Shown piece after piece: positions 11,780 to 24,823 of a DNA stretch of 64,000 nucleotides. The stretch's first letter is position 1, and each line of letters begins with the position of its first letter. The stretch covers positions 24,234,414 to 24,298,413 of the forward strand of contig CP141134.1 in assembly GCA_035236585.1 (NCBI GenBank), read 5' to 3'. The notes beneath the pieces were generated by a model. It saw only the letters and a list, made by a program, of their open reading frames with translations, was not told the origin of the DNA and did not search any database. A program made the translations under genes and the position numbers. The stretch comes from Warburgia ugandensis (taxonomy: Eukaryota > Streptophyta > Magnoliopsida > Canellales > Canellaceae).

Positions 11780-13846
11780 TTATAAGTGTTTAATTTTGGC
11801 CAAATTACAATTAATTTAGCATTTCATTGAATCATCTAACTCATCAATTTGATGATTTTTAGGTAAAATATGAATTTTAGCTCAAATTAACCACCCAATC
11901 ATAAATTATCAAATTTAACGATCATATGATCATCAGAGCTAAGCTGATGCTTAATGCACAGTTAGATGACTCTAATTTAGTCTTTATTTTGCAGATTAAC
12001 CAAAAGAAGCTTGGATCGTGATGATTAATGTCAGATCAAGTAATCAACAGTGCAAATTATCAAAATTGTTGTTGAATGGACTAGATCACTCACAAAGAAA
12101 TATAAGATGGTTTCCTAAAAGAAATTGATTTTTATTGGAAAGCATGGAGAAGAAATAGAAAGAGGTGGGAATGCTTTAATAGTGGAAGACAAAAGGAAAG
12201 GGAAATAAAAATAGAAGCTAGGAGAGGAAAAAGGAAAGGAAACAAATATAAATAGCTCTCCATCGTCAAAGAAAAGGGAGCTCCCTTAGAGGGGTAGACT
12301 ATAGGTGGGACTGTTGAAGGGAGCCGTAGCAGGAGAAACCCGCAAAGACCCCTTCTTCTTCTTTACTATTTTCCCACTTTATTTTTCTATCTCCCTTTAC
12401 TTTCCTATCGTGTTTTTATTATTTTCTTCGTTGCCCTTTTCTGTTATAGTCATGCACACTATCTCTAACTTTCTTTATTTGCCTGATGCACAGCACCTTT
12501 CCTTCTCTATTTTCCCCCATCTCTTTCTTTCTCACCTCATACCCTCTCACTCCCTCCCTCTGTCTGCTCAATATAGCAACCACCACTGAACCAGCACTGC
12601 ACGCGGCAACCGGCCAACCTTCTTCGTACCCACATCTCCCCCCCTCTCAAGTTCCTTCTCTTTCCCTATCTTCCGCATTCCTCTACCTTTCTCTCTATAG
12701 CACATCAGTCACCGTTCTCCCCTGGCGATGCAAACTTTCACAGCATCGACTTCTGTCAGCTTCATCGCGTACACTTCGTTCTTGATCTCCACCAGCTAGT
12801 CACTAGCGAGCGTAACACCGACTGCACCAGGACAGCACCTTTCATCTACTTTTCACTGCACACAGTCTCTGGCATCACTCCATTGGCGTCGTTTTCAGCA
12901 TTGTCTCACGCTTGTTTTTTCATCAGCATGACCGCACTAGCCTTTTCGATCATCATCAACGCCCATCACCGGAATCTTCCATCTTCTCTCCATCACTGGC
13001 AGTTATTTGTCATCTTTGATTCTCCATTATCTCTAATGATCTTCACTGGCATCATCATCTTCTTCTTCATGCTCTGTTTCCAAATACAGTTTATGAGAAA
13101 AGGAGGGAACTTTCACAAAAAATTCTAGTTTTACCCTTTGTCTAATAATTTTTATTACATTTCAGTCATGTTGTTGTTCTTATTCATGTTTTGATTTATT
13201 ACCATTCTGTTATCTGCGTTTTGTGTTATTCTCACTTAATCCAGGAACTGTTTAATCTAAACCTACCTTATTCAAATTTAATCAGATCAACGGTTCTTTT
13301 ATAATAATAGGATTTCTCTCATTTCTCATATGTTTGACATCTGATTTTCAATTAACTTTTAGATATTGTTATTAGAAAACATCTTAGCTTATTCAAAGCC
13401 TTTGATCTTCAGTCTGATATTCAAAAATTAGATATAAGGCGTTAAAACCTAAAATCCTTAATTAGTTTAGATCTGTGAAATTTTGAAGAATCTAATCCAT
13501 CAGACCCTTGGATCATTAATCAGAAACACCAGAAGTTGATGAAGACTGATCGAATTAAATAATATTAGAATTGAAAAAAATGGTGGTGATAAAGCTAGGG
13601 AAATAGAATTTTCATGTTTCTTTAGTTAAAATTTTGTCTTTTTTCAAATTGGACCTTTGTAATTTCAATGATTAAATACATCTGAAGTCTGAATGCAGTT
13701 TCATTCAAATTTTGTCATTTAATCTTAATTTTTGAAGATTTAAATTTTATTAAAACTCCAATTGCTTAAAGTGAGTCCCTGTGGGATTGACCCGTACTTG
13801 CACACGCTACACTATAATAGCCTGTGCACTTGTGAAAAACTCAACA
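11780..13846 (+). mobile_element. Solo LTR T1, possibly Tat/Athila-type gypsy
   Basis: About 2.07 kb, flanked by CTCAT (11775-11779) and CCCAT (13847-13851), a 5-bp target duplication with one mismatch. It matches T2 (22752-24823) in opposite orientation from end to end. The start is TTATAAGTG (TGTTAAGTG in T2) and the end is gaaaaactcaaca. The end region contains tccctgtgggattgaccc followed by cttgcacacgctac, which resembles the LTR 3' end of Tat/Athila-type elements as I remember them. A TATA-like box lies about 470 bases from the start. There is no internal coding region. It inserted into element D or its immediate flank. Confidence 0.75.
12247..12254 (+). promoter_or_regulatory. Candidate TATA box of solo LTR T1
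   Basis: TATAAATA is followed after about 30 bases by a plausible start region. The T2 copy has a comparable TTTATAAA at the corresponding place on its own strand. Confidence 0.45.
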
Positions 13847-15204
13847 CCCATGCTTTCTTTTTAAACTGTAACATCCTCCCCCCTTCTCTCATTTTTCCGT
13901 GCCACTCTACGCTGTGCAATCCACCGGAAAAAGCTACCCCCGGTGACCAATTCACGACGAGGACGCTGTTAATCTTCGGAAGGCCATTGGGAGTGACCGA
14001 TTAGACTGAGGTAGGCCAACCCCCATGCTTTTCCCCATCTCAAATCGTTATGCTTGTTCATTGTTTTAGTGCCGAAAAACGGCATGGATTGTCGTTTTCC
14101 AGTGAGGAGGTGCATTAGTATTGTTTTCAAAATAAGTTGATGGAACGGTGCCAGATGAGAATCTAGGCCGTCCATCTCATACGTGATGATGCAAGAAACA
14201 GACCCATGAAGTTTCACGGGGATCGGACGGCTATGGAAGCTAGAAAACTCAAAAAACAGTATGATGGGAGTTTTTGAAAATGCGATAAAAATCATGAAAA
14301 AATGATAGATTTAGGTGGGATTTGTGAAAATGGAGGGTGAAAATGAAATGTATGCAAAAAACTGGACTCAGAGGTGTAAAAATCACAAAAAACGGAGCAC
14401 TTGGGGTCGCCGGCGACAGCGAACCAGTTTGGTCGTCGTCTCCGGCAACGACGATCAGAACAGGAGGAAATGCACAGAGGAAGGAGGGCCACGCGCAGGG
14501 CACGTGGTGTGACTCGTGTGCGCCACGCGAGCTGTTTCGGTCCCCACGCGCAGAGCGCATCTACAGACGCGCCCGAACCGACGTGCGGCAGACCCATTTT
14601 CTGGATTTTAGTCTTTTTTGACCCTTTATTCCTTTAAAACGTAATTTTAGGAGCTATAGAGGTCCAAATCATTATCTGAAAGAGGCGTTGTGATTGTCTT
14701 AATAAGGTGAACCTAGATTTAAGATAAAAATCTAGTTTGGAGTAACTTTTTAATAGCAAAACTACTAAATGCTATTAGATAATTCAGATCAAGCTGATAA
14801 ATAGATGATCATGCTTTAGGTTTTGGTTATATGCATTAACCATGACATGATTTATGGCATGACAGGTACATCAGGGCATACACCTTGATATTGGTTATGC
14901 GTTTGTTTGGGGATATTGCGATACTGAGGTAAGTGATTTCATTCACAATTTTTCCATGATTCTCAAATGGTGATTTGGTGATTTGAGTTTTGAGGCATGT
15001 GATTTATGCCTTACCATATGCATGAGATTGATTTCCGCATATAGCTTCTCATGTGCGTGCTATCTTTCTGGTGGTTATTGCATGCACTGTTTTTTATATC
15101 TTTCGTGATATTCACTTGATTGTTGGTCTTCTTGACATGTGGGAGTCGCTCTGACTTGATATTTGAGACTATTGATCCTGTGGTAGGATGCAATTTTTCA
15201 CCCC

Positions 15205-15360
15205 ATGAGTGCTTGAGTGCCCGTGAGGGTGAAAGCGGGTGTGCAACACGACTTTTCATGAGTGCCTGAGTGCTTGTGAGGGTGAAAGGGTGAAAGCGAA
15301 AGTGGTACGCGTCATTCCCGTGAGTGTTTGTGAGGGTGCAAGGGTGAAAGCGAATGGTAC
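15205..15360 (+). repeat. Tandem repeat of about 60 bp in LTR C
   Basis: Three imperfect units built on gtgagtg, ttgtgagggtgaaag and a gcg-containing tail. It lies upstream of the conserved hairpin, at a similar relative position to the 41-bp minisatellite in the D LTR. Confidence 0.8.
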
Positions 15361-15662
15361 AGAGAGCTGACCCCACATTGCCGTGAGTGTATTTGAGACA
15401 CTCATAGAGCTTGACTATGTATGATGTTTGATACCTTTGACATGCATTCGTGTGTTTCTAGATTTTCTCGAATTGTGCATGTCCTGATATCATGGTTGAT
15501 GATATCTTATTTATTTCATGGACTTGGTATGTCCTTCATCGTGTGATTTAAGGCTTTATATATATGTTTGATCATCTTATGATCTTTATGCCTTGCTCTA
15601 TGTGATTTGTTTTTATTGAGTTTACTTTGAATGTATATCACCTACACAAGCATAGCTTGCTG

Positions 15663-15688
15663 AGGCATTGCTTTGATTTGCAATGCCT
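15663..15688 (+). other. Conserved LTR hairpin, copy in LTR C
   Basis: A 9-bp perfect stem AGGCATTGC / GCAATGCCT around an 8-base T-rich loop. It is preceded by cacaagcatagcttgctg, which is shared with element A. Confidence 0.85.
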
Positions 15689-16299
15689 TAGATACAGAGA
15701 GTGACAATAGGTTGACGTGCTGACAGAGCAGGTAAAAGTGATGGTAGCTTTCCAGCGAAGAACAGACAATGTTCAAAGATGACCAGGTTTGTTCAAGACC
15801 TCACTTTGGGTTTTGAGTATGGACTGTACTTTAATTAAAAATGTAATGTGACCTGGATGTCAGAATGTGGATTTATGTTGGATGTGATGGTTGTATGGAG
15901 GGACCCTGGGTGTTTTATCGTGACTATATTTTCTTATCCATTGTTGGAGTACATTTTATTGGAAACAACATTTTGTTGTGGATGGGTGTGGAGATTGAGT
16001 CTCCCTTATGATATGTATTATACCTTGTTTATTAGGTAATTTTGTATTGCACTGGTCATGTGCAATGGTCCAAATTAAAGAGGAAACGCTGTCAGATTTT
16101 TGGTGGAAATTGTATTTCATTTCACTGTTAAATCTGTAGTTTTGTGGTTGTATGACTCCCCAGACTTTGGAAGAAATGCTTTCGCTTAAGTTTTTATTTT
16201 TGGTCACTTTAGAAATCAAAGTTTATTAAAACAGGGATCCCGACTATTTTTGTAAATTATTATCATATTGACGTGGAAAACCCGGGGTGTCACATAAAC

Positions 16300-17921
16300 T
16301 TATTCAATAGTTTTTCTTTAGTGGTTCACATGCATGTTTCTTAAGGATTGGGATAGTGCTTTAGATGTTTTGGGAGTTATTTTAAGGTTTACAAGATGTA
16401 AGTATGGTGTGTCTACTCCATGAATAGTGCACACCATCCTTGTACTTCTCCATTTGAATGAATGATATCTTAATGATTATTGATTCTCTCTATTGTTGAT
16501 GGATGTTCCTTTTATTTGTTTTACATGTTTAGTTGTTTACTTATTTCTTCATAGTTTAGCATTCAAGTAAGAGTTTTTAATTTAATCAAAAGCACCTCGA
16601 TTCCCTCCGCACCACTCTAGGTGTCATGTGCATTGTTCTAAGGAGTTTTTGGTTAAAGTTGTGGAAGTTTGATACATGATTATTAATATTAGATCTTGAA
16701 GTGTTATTTTTCATGCAAGTTTAGGTCTTGTTTAGGAAACTAAATCTTAGATTACATAGATGTTTTACATGTTCAAAATCTTAGGAATGTTTAGCATGTT
16801 ATTGGATCTTATTCTTTTAATTTAAAGTTAGTAGTTTATTTCTGTCCATGCTCTTTCATTACTGCCATTTACATATTTTACATCATATTTGTGAGATTTC
16901 ATAGTGAGAAAACACACCAAAATCATGCGTCCCATCCAATGGTCATATGCATGGTTTTAGATGCACTTTCCTTAGATTTGTTGTTTAATGATGTCTCTTG
17001 AATTCATGACATGGTGAATGATCGAATTGTTGCTTAGCTTTGCATAGTGGTCTCCATTAGTTGGTTGCATCATTTAGGAAATTTCCAATTTTCATGTTTA
17101 GGACATAATTAATTTAGTTAAGTTCCAAATTTAGAAGATTTTCATTTTAGGAATTTTTTTTGTTATCATTTTAGGAAGTGTGTTTTTAGAAAAGTTTCCA
17201 AGTTGGTTTATTTTAGCATTTTTACATGTCTTGCAGTTAAGTTAAGTTCCTTTATTAATTTAGAACAAAATTTCTAATTATCTTGGCTATGCTAGATAAT
17301 TTAAGTAAGGATGACGCCTCTTGGATGCACTCTTCCAAGCCTTCACGATTCCCTCTTGCTTATGTTCTTTGGTCATTACACTCTTAATTTCTAGGTTAAT
17401 TAGTTTATTGTTCATGTTCCTTTCTTCATTACTTTGATTTATGATTTTTTATTTAGACTATCTATTGTTTAGATTTGATGCATGAACATATCGACAACTT
17501 CATATGCAATAGTCCTAGGATTCATGTATTCCATTTTAGTTTGTTTCATGCATTCTTTCTCTTATTCCCATGCACACTCCTCTTAAGTTTTAATTTCATG
17601 TTTTATCTGTATTGTTAGTCCATATTTGGAGGTTGTACTTCATTGATAAATTTAATTGCATGTTATGTTAGGTTTAGGTTTCATTGCCTAAAGTTGTTGC
17701 ATCTTAAGAATAGTTTAGTTAGTTTCTAGGTTTAGTTTTAGGAAAGTTTAATTCTAGAAATATCTATACTTCGAAAGTTTCTTTTTTCATGCATGTTTTA
17801 TCCGATTTGCTTTCGGTTTGTTTGCCACCTATGTCATGTTGGTTTGTTTTCTTTAAATGGATTACAAGTTCTCATTTTATCTCATTGTTCTAATATCATT
17901 ATGTTCTTGTTTGTAGTAAAG
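16300..17921 (+). other. CACTA internal non-coding segment
   Basis: AT-rich sequence between solo LTR C and the second CACTA gene, with many ttaggtt and ttaggaa phrases. No conserved protein is seen. It probably contains the 5' untranslated region and a leader intron of the gene starting at 17922, since ttgtttgtag just before the ATG looks like a splice acceptor. Part could be the lost end of element D, but I see no gypsy LTR motif in it. Confidence 0.4.
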
Positions 17922-20900
17922 ATGGAACAAGAACAATATCAAAATGAAGAATATGAGCAAAATGATGAGCATGAACAAGAGGCCAATATGAGCACTACTC
18001 AAAAGAGAAAGGGCAAACAATAATGGAAAAGGTTATCAAGAGAAATTCAAAGGGAATTAAAGAAACTATCTAATACAATAGTAGGGGGCAAGAGATAGGT
18101 GAGAATTCAGCCTCTTATAGCAGTTTTCTCTACTCCATAGTAAGAAGTATGATTCCTATCACAATTGACGATTGGAGATTTGTGCCATCCTGGACAAAAG
18201 ATTCAATATGGGAAATGGTAAAGGTATGTAAACATTAATAATGTGTATTATATAATTTATAACATACCTTATTTTCAAATATAGTAATGTGCTATGTGCT
18301 TTGTAGATTGCTTTGACGTAATTGAGCAAAAGAACATGCATGCTTTACATGGAGTTGGTGAGCAATTGCGAAAATGGAAGAACTACCTTGTTTGTAATAA
18401 CATAGCTCCATATGTTAATGATCCATCGAGGTTGTACATAGTGCCTGTCATTTATTTAGATGTCATTGACCAGGACTTGTGGAATGCATTTGTACAGAAC
18501 CATACGTTCGTTGAATTTGAGGTATATGCAAAAATGATAATTCGTTTAATTAATCACATGTAAGATTGGATTATTGCACTTGATTACATATGTACAAATG
18601 TGCAGGCAAAGAGTGTAACAGGAAGTAAGGTTCATGAAACCAATATACAACACCACCTATCTAGGTTGGGCTACCCTTGTTTAAAAGAGCGTGAAGTAAG
18701 TATCTGTGACAATTTATTCCTTTTAAATTAATGCTACTATAGTTATATGCATTCTATTCTCTAACTATAGTGTATTGTGTGACAGCAAAAGAAAGTTGGG
18801 ACTACAGAACCCATTGATCACTCCATCCTCTGGACGATAATGCACTAGGTGGGCTACACTGGCCAAATGTTCTCAGATAAAACTACTGCAAAAATTGCAT
18901 CTTGCATTATAAGTGGTTCCACCTATCTATCAATTTTAGAAATTAATTAGATGACATGTTCATGTCTTTCTAATTAAATTTTGTAGAACATTCTTATACA
19001 AGAAAGCACAAGTATATGAACTTTAAGCAGCACTATTGTCAACGATGACATCTCGTGTAGGGCTACGGGCAATAAGAAGGATTGCCCTAATCAAGTTAAG
19101 GGCCTGGGGTGTGATATTGTTCCTTCTAAATTCTTTAGTAAAATTTTACTTATAGTTCAAGGTCATGAGGCCTACAATGAGTTGGTAAAGAAAATAAAAT
19201 TGGATATTTAGCTCGTTGCATGAAGAAGTTTTGATGATAGTTTATCAATCCCTTGCACATAATTCTCGCAATGCCCCTAAACCTTCATTAAATGCTAGCT
19301 ACAATTCTCCAACTAAAGAAGTTCATGAAGGACAACGGTGCCCTTCAAAAAAGAAATTCCAGCCAAGGTCATATATATATAGACAAAACTAAAATTTTTG
19401 ATTGTCCTTATGTAATAATTCTCTATCTCAACCTCTCTATTGTATATCTGATTTGCAAGTGGGTCAATGCCTATTAGCCCTAAATTTTAGTTACAACATT
19501 GTGGAAGTTGGTCCATACTATGAGCATGAATCAACCATTTTATAGGGAATTAGTATGCAGCCACATACTAAGCAAGTGTCCATTACCATGGCTTTGGATG
19601 CTAATGTCAGCCTACCATTCCCTTTAGAAATGGAAAATATTATAACTGTTGGGCAGGCAGTTGCATATCATGTTGTTTGGGCAGAGACATTAGTCACTCC
19701 CATAGAGTCCATGGTATGTATCTTATCATACTATCTTCCTTATCAATAATTTTAACTAGAGCCCTTAATTTAATTATTTATTAACTTTATAAGGTTAATT
19801 AGCAACAATATCCACCATTGAGGTCACCCGTTGTTGCACCGTTACTTATTGTCACACCAATGGAACAAGTACGTCCTCTTCATAGATTAATATTATTTAG
19901 CTAAAAATTTCAACAACTTTTACAACAGTCGTATAAGGATCGTGTAGAAGTCTCACCTAACATGCCTCAATCCCTAAGGTTAATCTAAAGTCTCATCTAT
20001 GAAGATAGGCAATCAACCCCATAAGAATCCTGAAGGAAGTGCTTGCTAATGACATTGTTGAAGTACCACCTATGGCAGAGGACCTATTACTAGTTTGCCT
20101 ATGGGATCAACTCGAGCACCCTCACATTGTCTCCTATATGGGGTATATGCACATATTTGCTTATAAAATACTTGACAACTACATGCTATATTTTCATGGT
20201 ATAGGTAATAATTATTTCTTTTATGCAGCTTCTTGAATGATGCAACTAGCCTTTTTGAGGTTGAGGGTATACTTTACCAATTCCTTGACCCCAGCATCAT
20301 TTGTGGAGCTGTAGAATAATGGCTGATAGAGAGGTGTGTTGATGATATTTTACCAACCTTCTTTTGGTGCTCTAAGGGATAGGGTTTAATGATTCTTTAC
20401 AATAGTTGGTAAGTTTTAATTTTCTTGTTTACTTACCAACTTATTCTATACATAGGGATTATCAACTTCAATTATAATTTATATGACTATCTATATAGGG
20501 CTCATTTGATACTGCTCATTTTTATTCTTTCTCTTTTTATTCTTGTGGATTGCACATTTGTCTTGCCCTCATGGAAATTACAAATAAGTAAGCTTTTATT
20601 CTTTTCATGCATGATGAGTGTATAAATAATTTTTTATTAATGTATACGCATTTGCAATTTAAATTTGTAGAGCATGGTTAACATGGGCTAATCTGATCGC
20701 AAATGTATAACCATCAAAACTCACTTGGAAGAATGTCAAGGTAAAAATCTTATATTTTTCACAGTTTTTTATGGATCAAGCTAAAAGAATTTGACATGAA
20801 TTAAATATGTTGTATTACAGGCTATTGTGCTTTATGAGTGGGCAAATAAGAAGAGTTGCTCCAGAGTAAATTTTAATGAAATATGAAGCAAATGGGCTGA

Positions 20901-20930
20901 GTATGTAATGAGTTTCAATTAGACCACTTG
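17922..20930 (+). pseudogene. Second CACTA gene: Transposase_24-type protein with C48-like tail
   Basis: The ATG at 17922 opens a short acidic leader (EQEQYQNEEYEQND) and a basic KRKGK. The coding parts are separated by probable introns with gt/ag ends, for example gtatat...gtgcag at 18521-18605 and gtaagt...gacag ending near 18785. Exonic text includes TIDDWRFVPSWTKDSIWEM, then LRKWKNYLV and VIDQDLWNAFVQ, then KSVTGSKVHETNIQHHLSRL. This order is typical of the plant transposase family Transposase_24 found beside tnp2. Near 19600, ANVSLPFPLEMENIITVGQA fits the same proteins. Around 20240-20400, LYQFLDPSIICG followed by a degraded segment resembles the Ulp1/C48 peptidase-like end seen in many of these proteins. 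Several in-frame stops show it is dead. Its 3' flank is interrupted by element B at 21080. Confidence 0.75.
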
Positions 20931-22751
20931 GAGTAACTACATGAATATAAACTACATAATAAAGTATTTTTTCATTCACTTGCCTGTGTTCTTTTTGTTT
21001 TCATTATTTTCTTGGAAATATTTTTTTTTTAAGGTATGAATGACTAGAAACTTGGAGTGTGGGAGTAAATGAGTAAGTATGTAATATCCTTATATTAATT
21101 TTTTTTTTACTTACTTGATGAGGGGGCCAAATTGATATTGACACCCCCCTCTCATAAGAGAAAATAGTCTGGTTTCCTTGACTATTACTTGAAGAAGAGT
21201 AAAAAAGGGAAGAAGAAAGAAAGAAGGGAGGAAATAGAAGGAAGAGGAAGGAGGAGAGAGTGGTGGGAGGTAGGGAGAGAGAGGAAAGGGGAGGAAGGGA
21301 GAAGAAAAAGACCTTGCAGCCAAAAAGCGCACCACACTGGCAAGGGGTAGAATGAAGCTTGCAGGTAGCCATATTTGTAGATCAATGCTAAAGATGATGA
21401 CATCTCAAATATGCTATCTAGGCTACTCATTCTCTTCAACACGGGAACACAAACTAAAGCACTAAAAAACAGCCAAAATCGGACAAGAAACTATGGAGAA
21501 TCGGAGTTGAAAGTGGATGTCGGCGACTGTCAAAACTCCAATGATTGACATCCCATTTATATATATATATATATATATGTTTTTTAGCATCAAACAATGT
21601 CAAATCTTTAGCAAACTTTAGAGGAATGTAGGTGAGACCTTGATCTACATATTTCATCTTTTTATTTTGAAATATATTAAGAAATGAGTCACTAGCAACG
21701 GTCGCACCGATCATCTTCTCTTACGACAGTCGACCAACGTCGACAACCTAGAGTTTTTGGATGAAAAATACGACTTGGGCATATTTTGGTCTGATCTACA
21801 TATCAGAAAAGTTGAATCTTAGATCTGAGATGATTTGACCATTCATGTTAGATATAATCTTGATCTACTACTGGCAACTCAAGATCCATAAGATCTGACC
21901 ATCAATTTCTTAATATGTGTTTACAAATGCATAAATATAAGCTTAAAATAGCTCAAACCTAATAGAGATCGTTAATCCAATCCAAAAATGATAGGATGAT
22001 CTCGATTGTCTTATCAATCACTATTGGAATATAGGAATGGCACATTGGACCGATGATCAAACATTGCTACCTTTAAATTGTTTAGAAATTAAGAAAGATT
22101 TTTTATCAAGATATTAATTCACTAGATCAGAACATCTAATATATGATCTGATCATTGAATTATCAGATTGAAGGTTCCTGACACCAACCAAGGACCATAA
22201 CATGCATTCCAAGTACTTAGAAACTATAGATGTACAATTTAGAATGATCTACAGATGAGATAATGTACTGAGGGCTATTCGAATGTTAAATTTATGATCC
22301 AATGAATTGATGGCAGTTAATTGATGGAGTTGAATGCATTGTTTCCCAGATTTGTATGATAGAGGTTGAGATTGGTTGATTCTAAGGTTGAGATTGGTTG
22401 ATTCTGTTTATTTTGGGAGTAATTGGGATTGCGGTTTTAGGTAGGTGTTCTAACATTACATGTTTTCTACTTGAACTAAATTTTGAATTAATCATGTTCA
22501 AATGAATGAAATCCTAATCTTATTTATGAGAATTTTCACATACATAATTATTATAACTATGGTTAAGATCATCAGAACTTTATCAAAGTATTTAACTCTA
22601 AATTGTCTATATTTTTGTTTAATCCACTATGTATGTTCTAATTATGAACTTAGTAAATTAGCATGATTACAAGTATTACTTTTTTTTTATAAGTATGGAT
22701 TTAAGTATTCTATGGTTTGATTTCAAAGTTGACTTGTATGTGACTAATAAG

Positions 22752-24823
22752 TTTTGATGTTTTTCGCAAATACATGGGCTATTGTGGTATAGCTAATGCA
22801 CGTACGGGTCAATCCCACAGGGATGCGCTTTAAGATTTTGGAGTTTTTAATAAAATTTAATTATTTACAATTCAAATTACTTGACAAAAATTAACAGAAA
22901 AAAATCAGACTTCATCTTTAGTTTGAAATTCCAGAGGTCTAATTCTAGAAAGAACAGAAAAAGAAACAATAAAACCTTAACTAAACTAAAACTAGAAAAA
23001 ATTAATAAAAATCTAATTCCCTAGCTTAAGTACTGTCCAATTCTTCAATTTTGGTATCACAAATCTTGATCAGACTCCATCAATATATTCAACATGTCCT
23101 GAATTAATGATCTAACGGATGAATTTGTCAGATTCGTCAAATTTTTAGAGATATAATCTAATTAAAGAATTTATGAATTAATGGCTTAGATCTGTTTTCA
23201 GAACCCAAATTGAAGATCAGGAACAATAATTAAATTAGAAACTATCCTAAAAACATGTTATAAAATTTAATTGAAATTCTGAATTAAAATAGACAAGAAA
23301 TAAGAGTTTTCCCGTGGTTAAACTAGAACCTTTGATTTGTTGAAATAGGAACATATAAGATAGTTCCTGGATTAACTACGAAGTAACACAGAACGTAAAT
23401 AACCAAAATAAGAATAACATAAAACAAAAATAGTAACAGTAACAGGATAAAAACATGTAATTTGAAATATTCTTCCAAGGGCAAAATTGGAATTTTATTC
23501 CTAACTTCCTTATAAATTTTTGTAAAACAGAGTTTGCAGGAGGGTTCATTGGAGGAGATGGAGGAATCCACTGGAGATGATCTAGAGCGGTGGAAAATGA
23601 TGCCTATTTTGAGATGGGGTGTCCCATTGGACTGGCTATGCTGGAGCAGATGTCGTTGATCTTAAAGGTGGAGGTGACCTGGGTAGACTGGTGTGGATGT
23701 GCGATGGAGGAGATCTCGCAAAAGAAAATGATGCCTGCTGAGTAGGCTAGCCTGGGATTTGGGTGTCGAGTGAGAGCTTGGAATGGTGAAGATAACTAGA
23801 AATAGAGGAATTGCAATAGGTGGAGGATCCGATGGGTTGACTGGTGTGGATGTGCGATGGAGGGTGGGGTGACCAGTCAAAAGGGAAGATGGCTTGTGCA
23901 GTGAATGGAGACTAGGTAGAGGTGAGAGAGAGTGCACGAGAGGGGGGAAAGAGAGAGGGTAAAGATGGAGTTGTGGGTGAGATGTAAGGGAAAAAGAGAG
24001 GGTAAAAAAAAAAAAAAAATTCTATGCAGTGAAGCAGAGGATGACGAAGGGATGGGAGGAGAAACTGGTGTTGTGTTGACTGGGCAGAGAAAAAGAAATG
24101 TGGACCAAGGGATTGATGCGGTGAAGAATTAGAGCTAGTCGACAAAGAGAACGTGGATTAGAGAGAGGGATAGTGAGAAAACAGAGATGGCGTGGGAGAT
24201 GCGATGAATGTAAACGAGAGAGATGGAGATTAAGAGAGAAAGGAGAGATGGGAAACTGGAAACACAATAATCAGTATAACAAAGGACTTAGGAAAGTAAG
24301 AAAAAAACTTTGAACAAGGAAAACAAATGTAATACCAAAACCCCAACAACTCCAAAACTCCAAAACTTCCCTCAACTCCCTACGGTTCCCCCTCTTTATA
24401 AACTTTTCACTTCCTAATTTTCCTCCAATTGTTTCCTTTAAGAGTTAGTTTCCTATTAGGAAACTTCCTCTTCTTCCAATTTAGGACTCCACTTCTATTA
24501 AGAAACCTTCTTCTTTTAGGAGCCTTCATCCCTTGCCTTATTGATCTTCAAACTGATATGCACTGTTGAGATTAAATCTGAGCCATCCAACCCTTCTTTA
24601 GTTGATCTACAAGATCAAAAACTAGATTAGAGTCATCTAAACCATACATTAAGCATCCACTTAGCTCAATTGGTCATCTGACTGTTAATTTTGACAATTT
24701 ATGGTTGGATGGTCAATTTTACCTAATTTTTATATTTTGTCCAAAAATTATCAAATTAATGAGTTAGATGGTCTAATGAAATACTAAACTAGGGTTTTTT
24801 TAGCCAAAATTAAACACTTAACA
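22752..24823 (-). mobile_element. Solo LTR T2, same family as T1, inside the B 5' LTR
   Basis: 2,072 bp flanked by perfect ATAAG duplications (22747-22751 and 24824-24828). Alignment with the uninterrupted B 3' LTR (near 32870-32905) confirms the insertion point. In element orientation it starts TGTTAAGTGTTTAATTTTGG at 24823 and ends gcgaaaaacatcaaaa at 22752. On the plus strand, acgggtcaatcccacaggg lies near its left end, the reverse of the T1 end block. No coding sequence. Confidence 0.9.
24405..24412 (-). promoter_or_regulatory. Candidate TATA box of solo LTR T2
   Basis: TTTATAAA in the element's own direction, at a similar distance from the LTR start as the T1 box. Confidence 0.4.

Larger units (their letters stand above)
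13867..16294 (+). mobile_element. Solo LTR C, Tekay/Del-like gypsy
   Basis: It begins TGTAACATCC and ends GGGGTGTCACA, with perfect TAAAC duplications on both sides (13862-13866 and 16295-16299). Total length is 2,428 bp. It shares with element A's LTR the block ggagctatagaggtccaaat (14650) and the hairpin block near the end. No primer binding site or gag follows, so it is a recombined solo LTR. A GC-rich stretch at 14400-14600 parallels the GC-rich part of the A LTR. The short open frames in that stretch on both strands are composition artefacts. Confidence 0.92.

Noticed and set aside
13969-14637. Several overlapping open frames on both strands near 14250-14640
   Set aside because: They lie in the GC-rich part of solo LTR C. 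Frames overlap on opposite strands and match no family.
21004-21442. Pyrimidine-rich minus-strand frames rich in Ser/Leu/Pro/Phe
   Set aside because: They mirror the purine-rich tract of the B LTR. The same artefact occurs in D (7172-7372), T2 (23662-24267) and H (52436-52882).
22800-22825. gggtcaatccc, similar to a pol III B box, suggesting a tRNA or SINE
   Set aside because: No cloverleaf or convincing A box; it is part of the T-family LTR end and recurs in T1.
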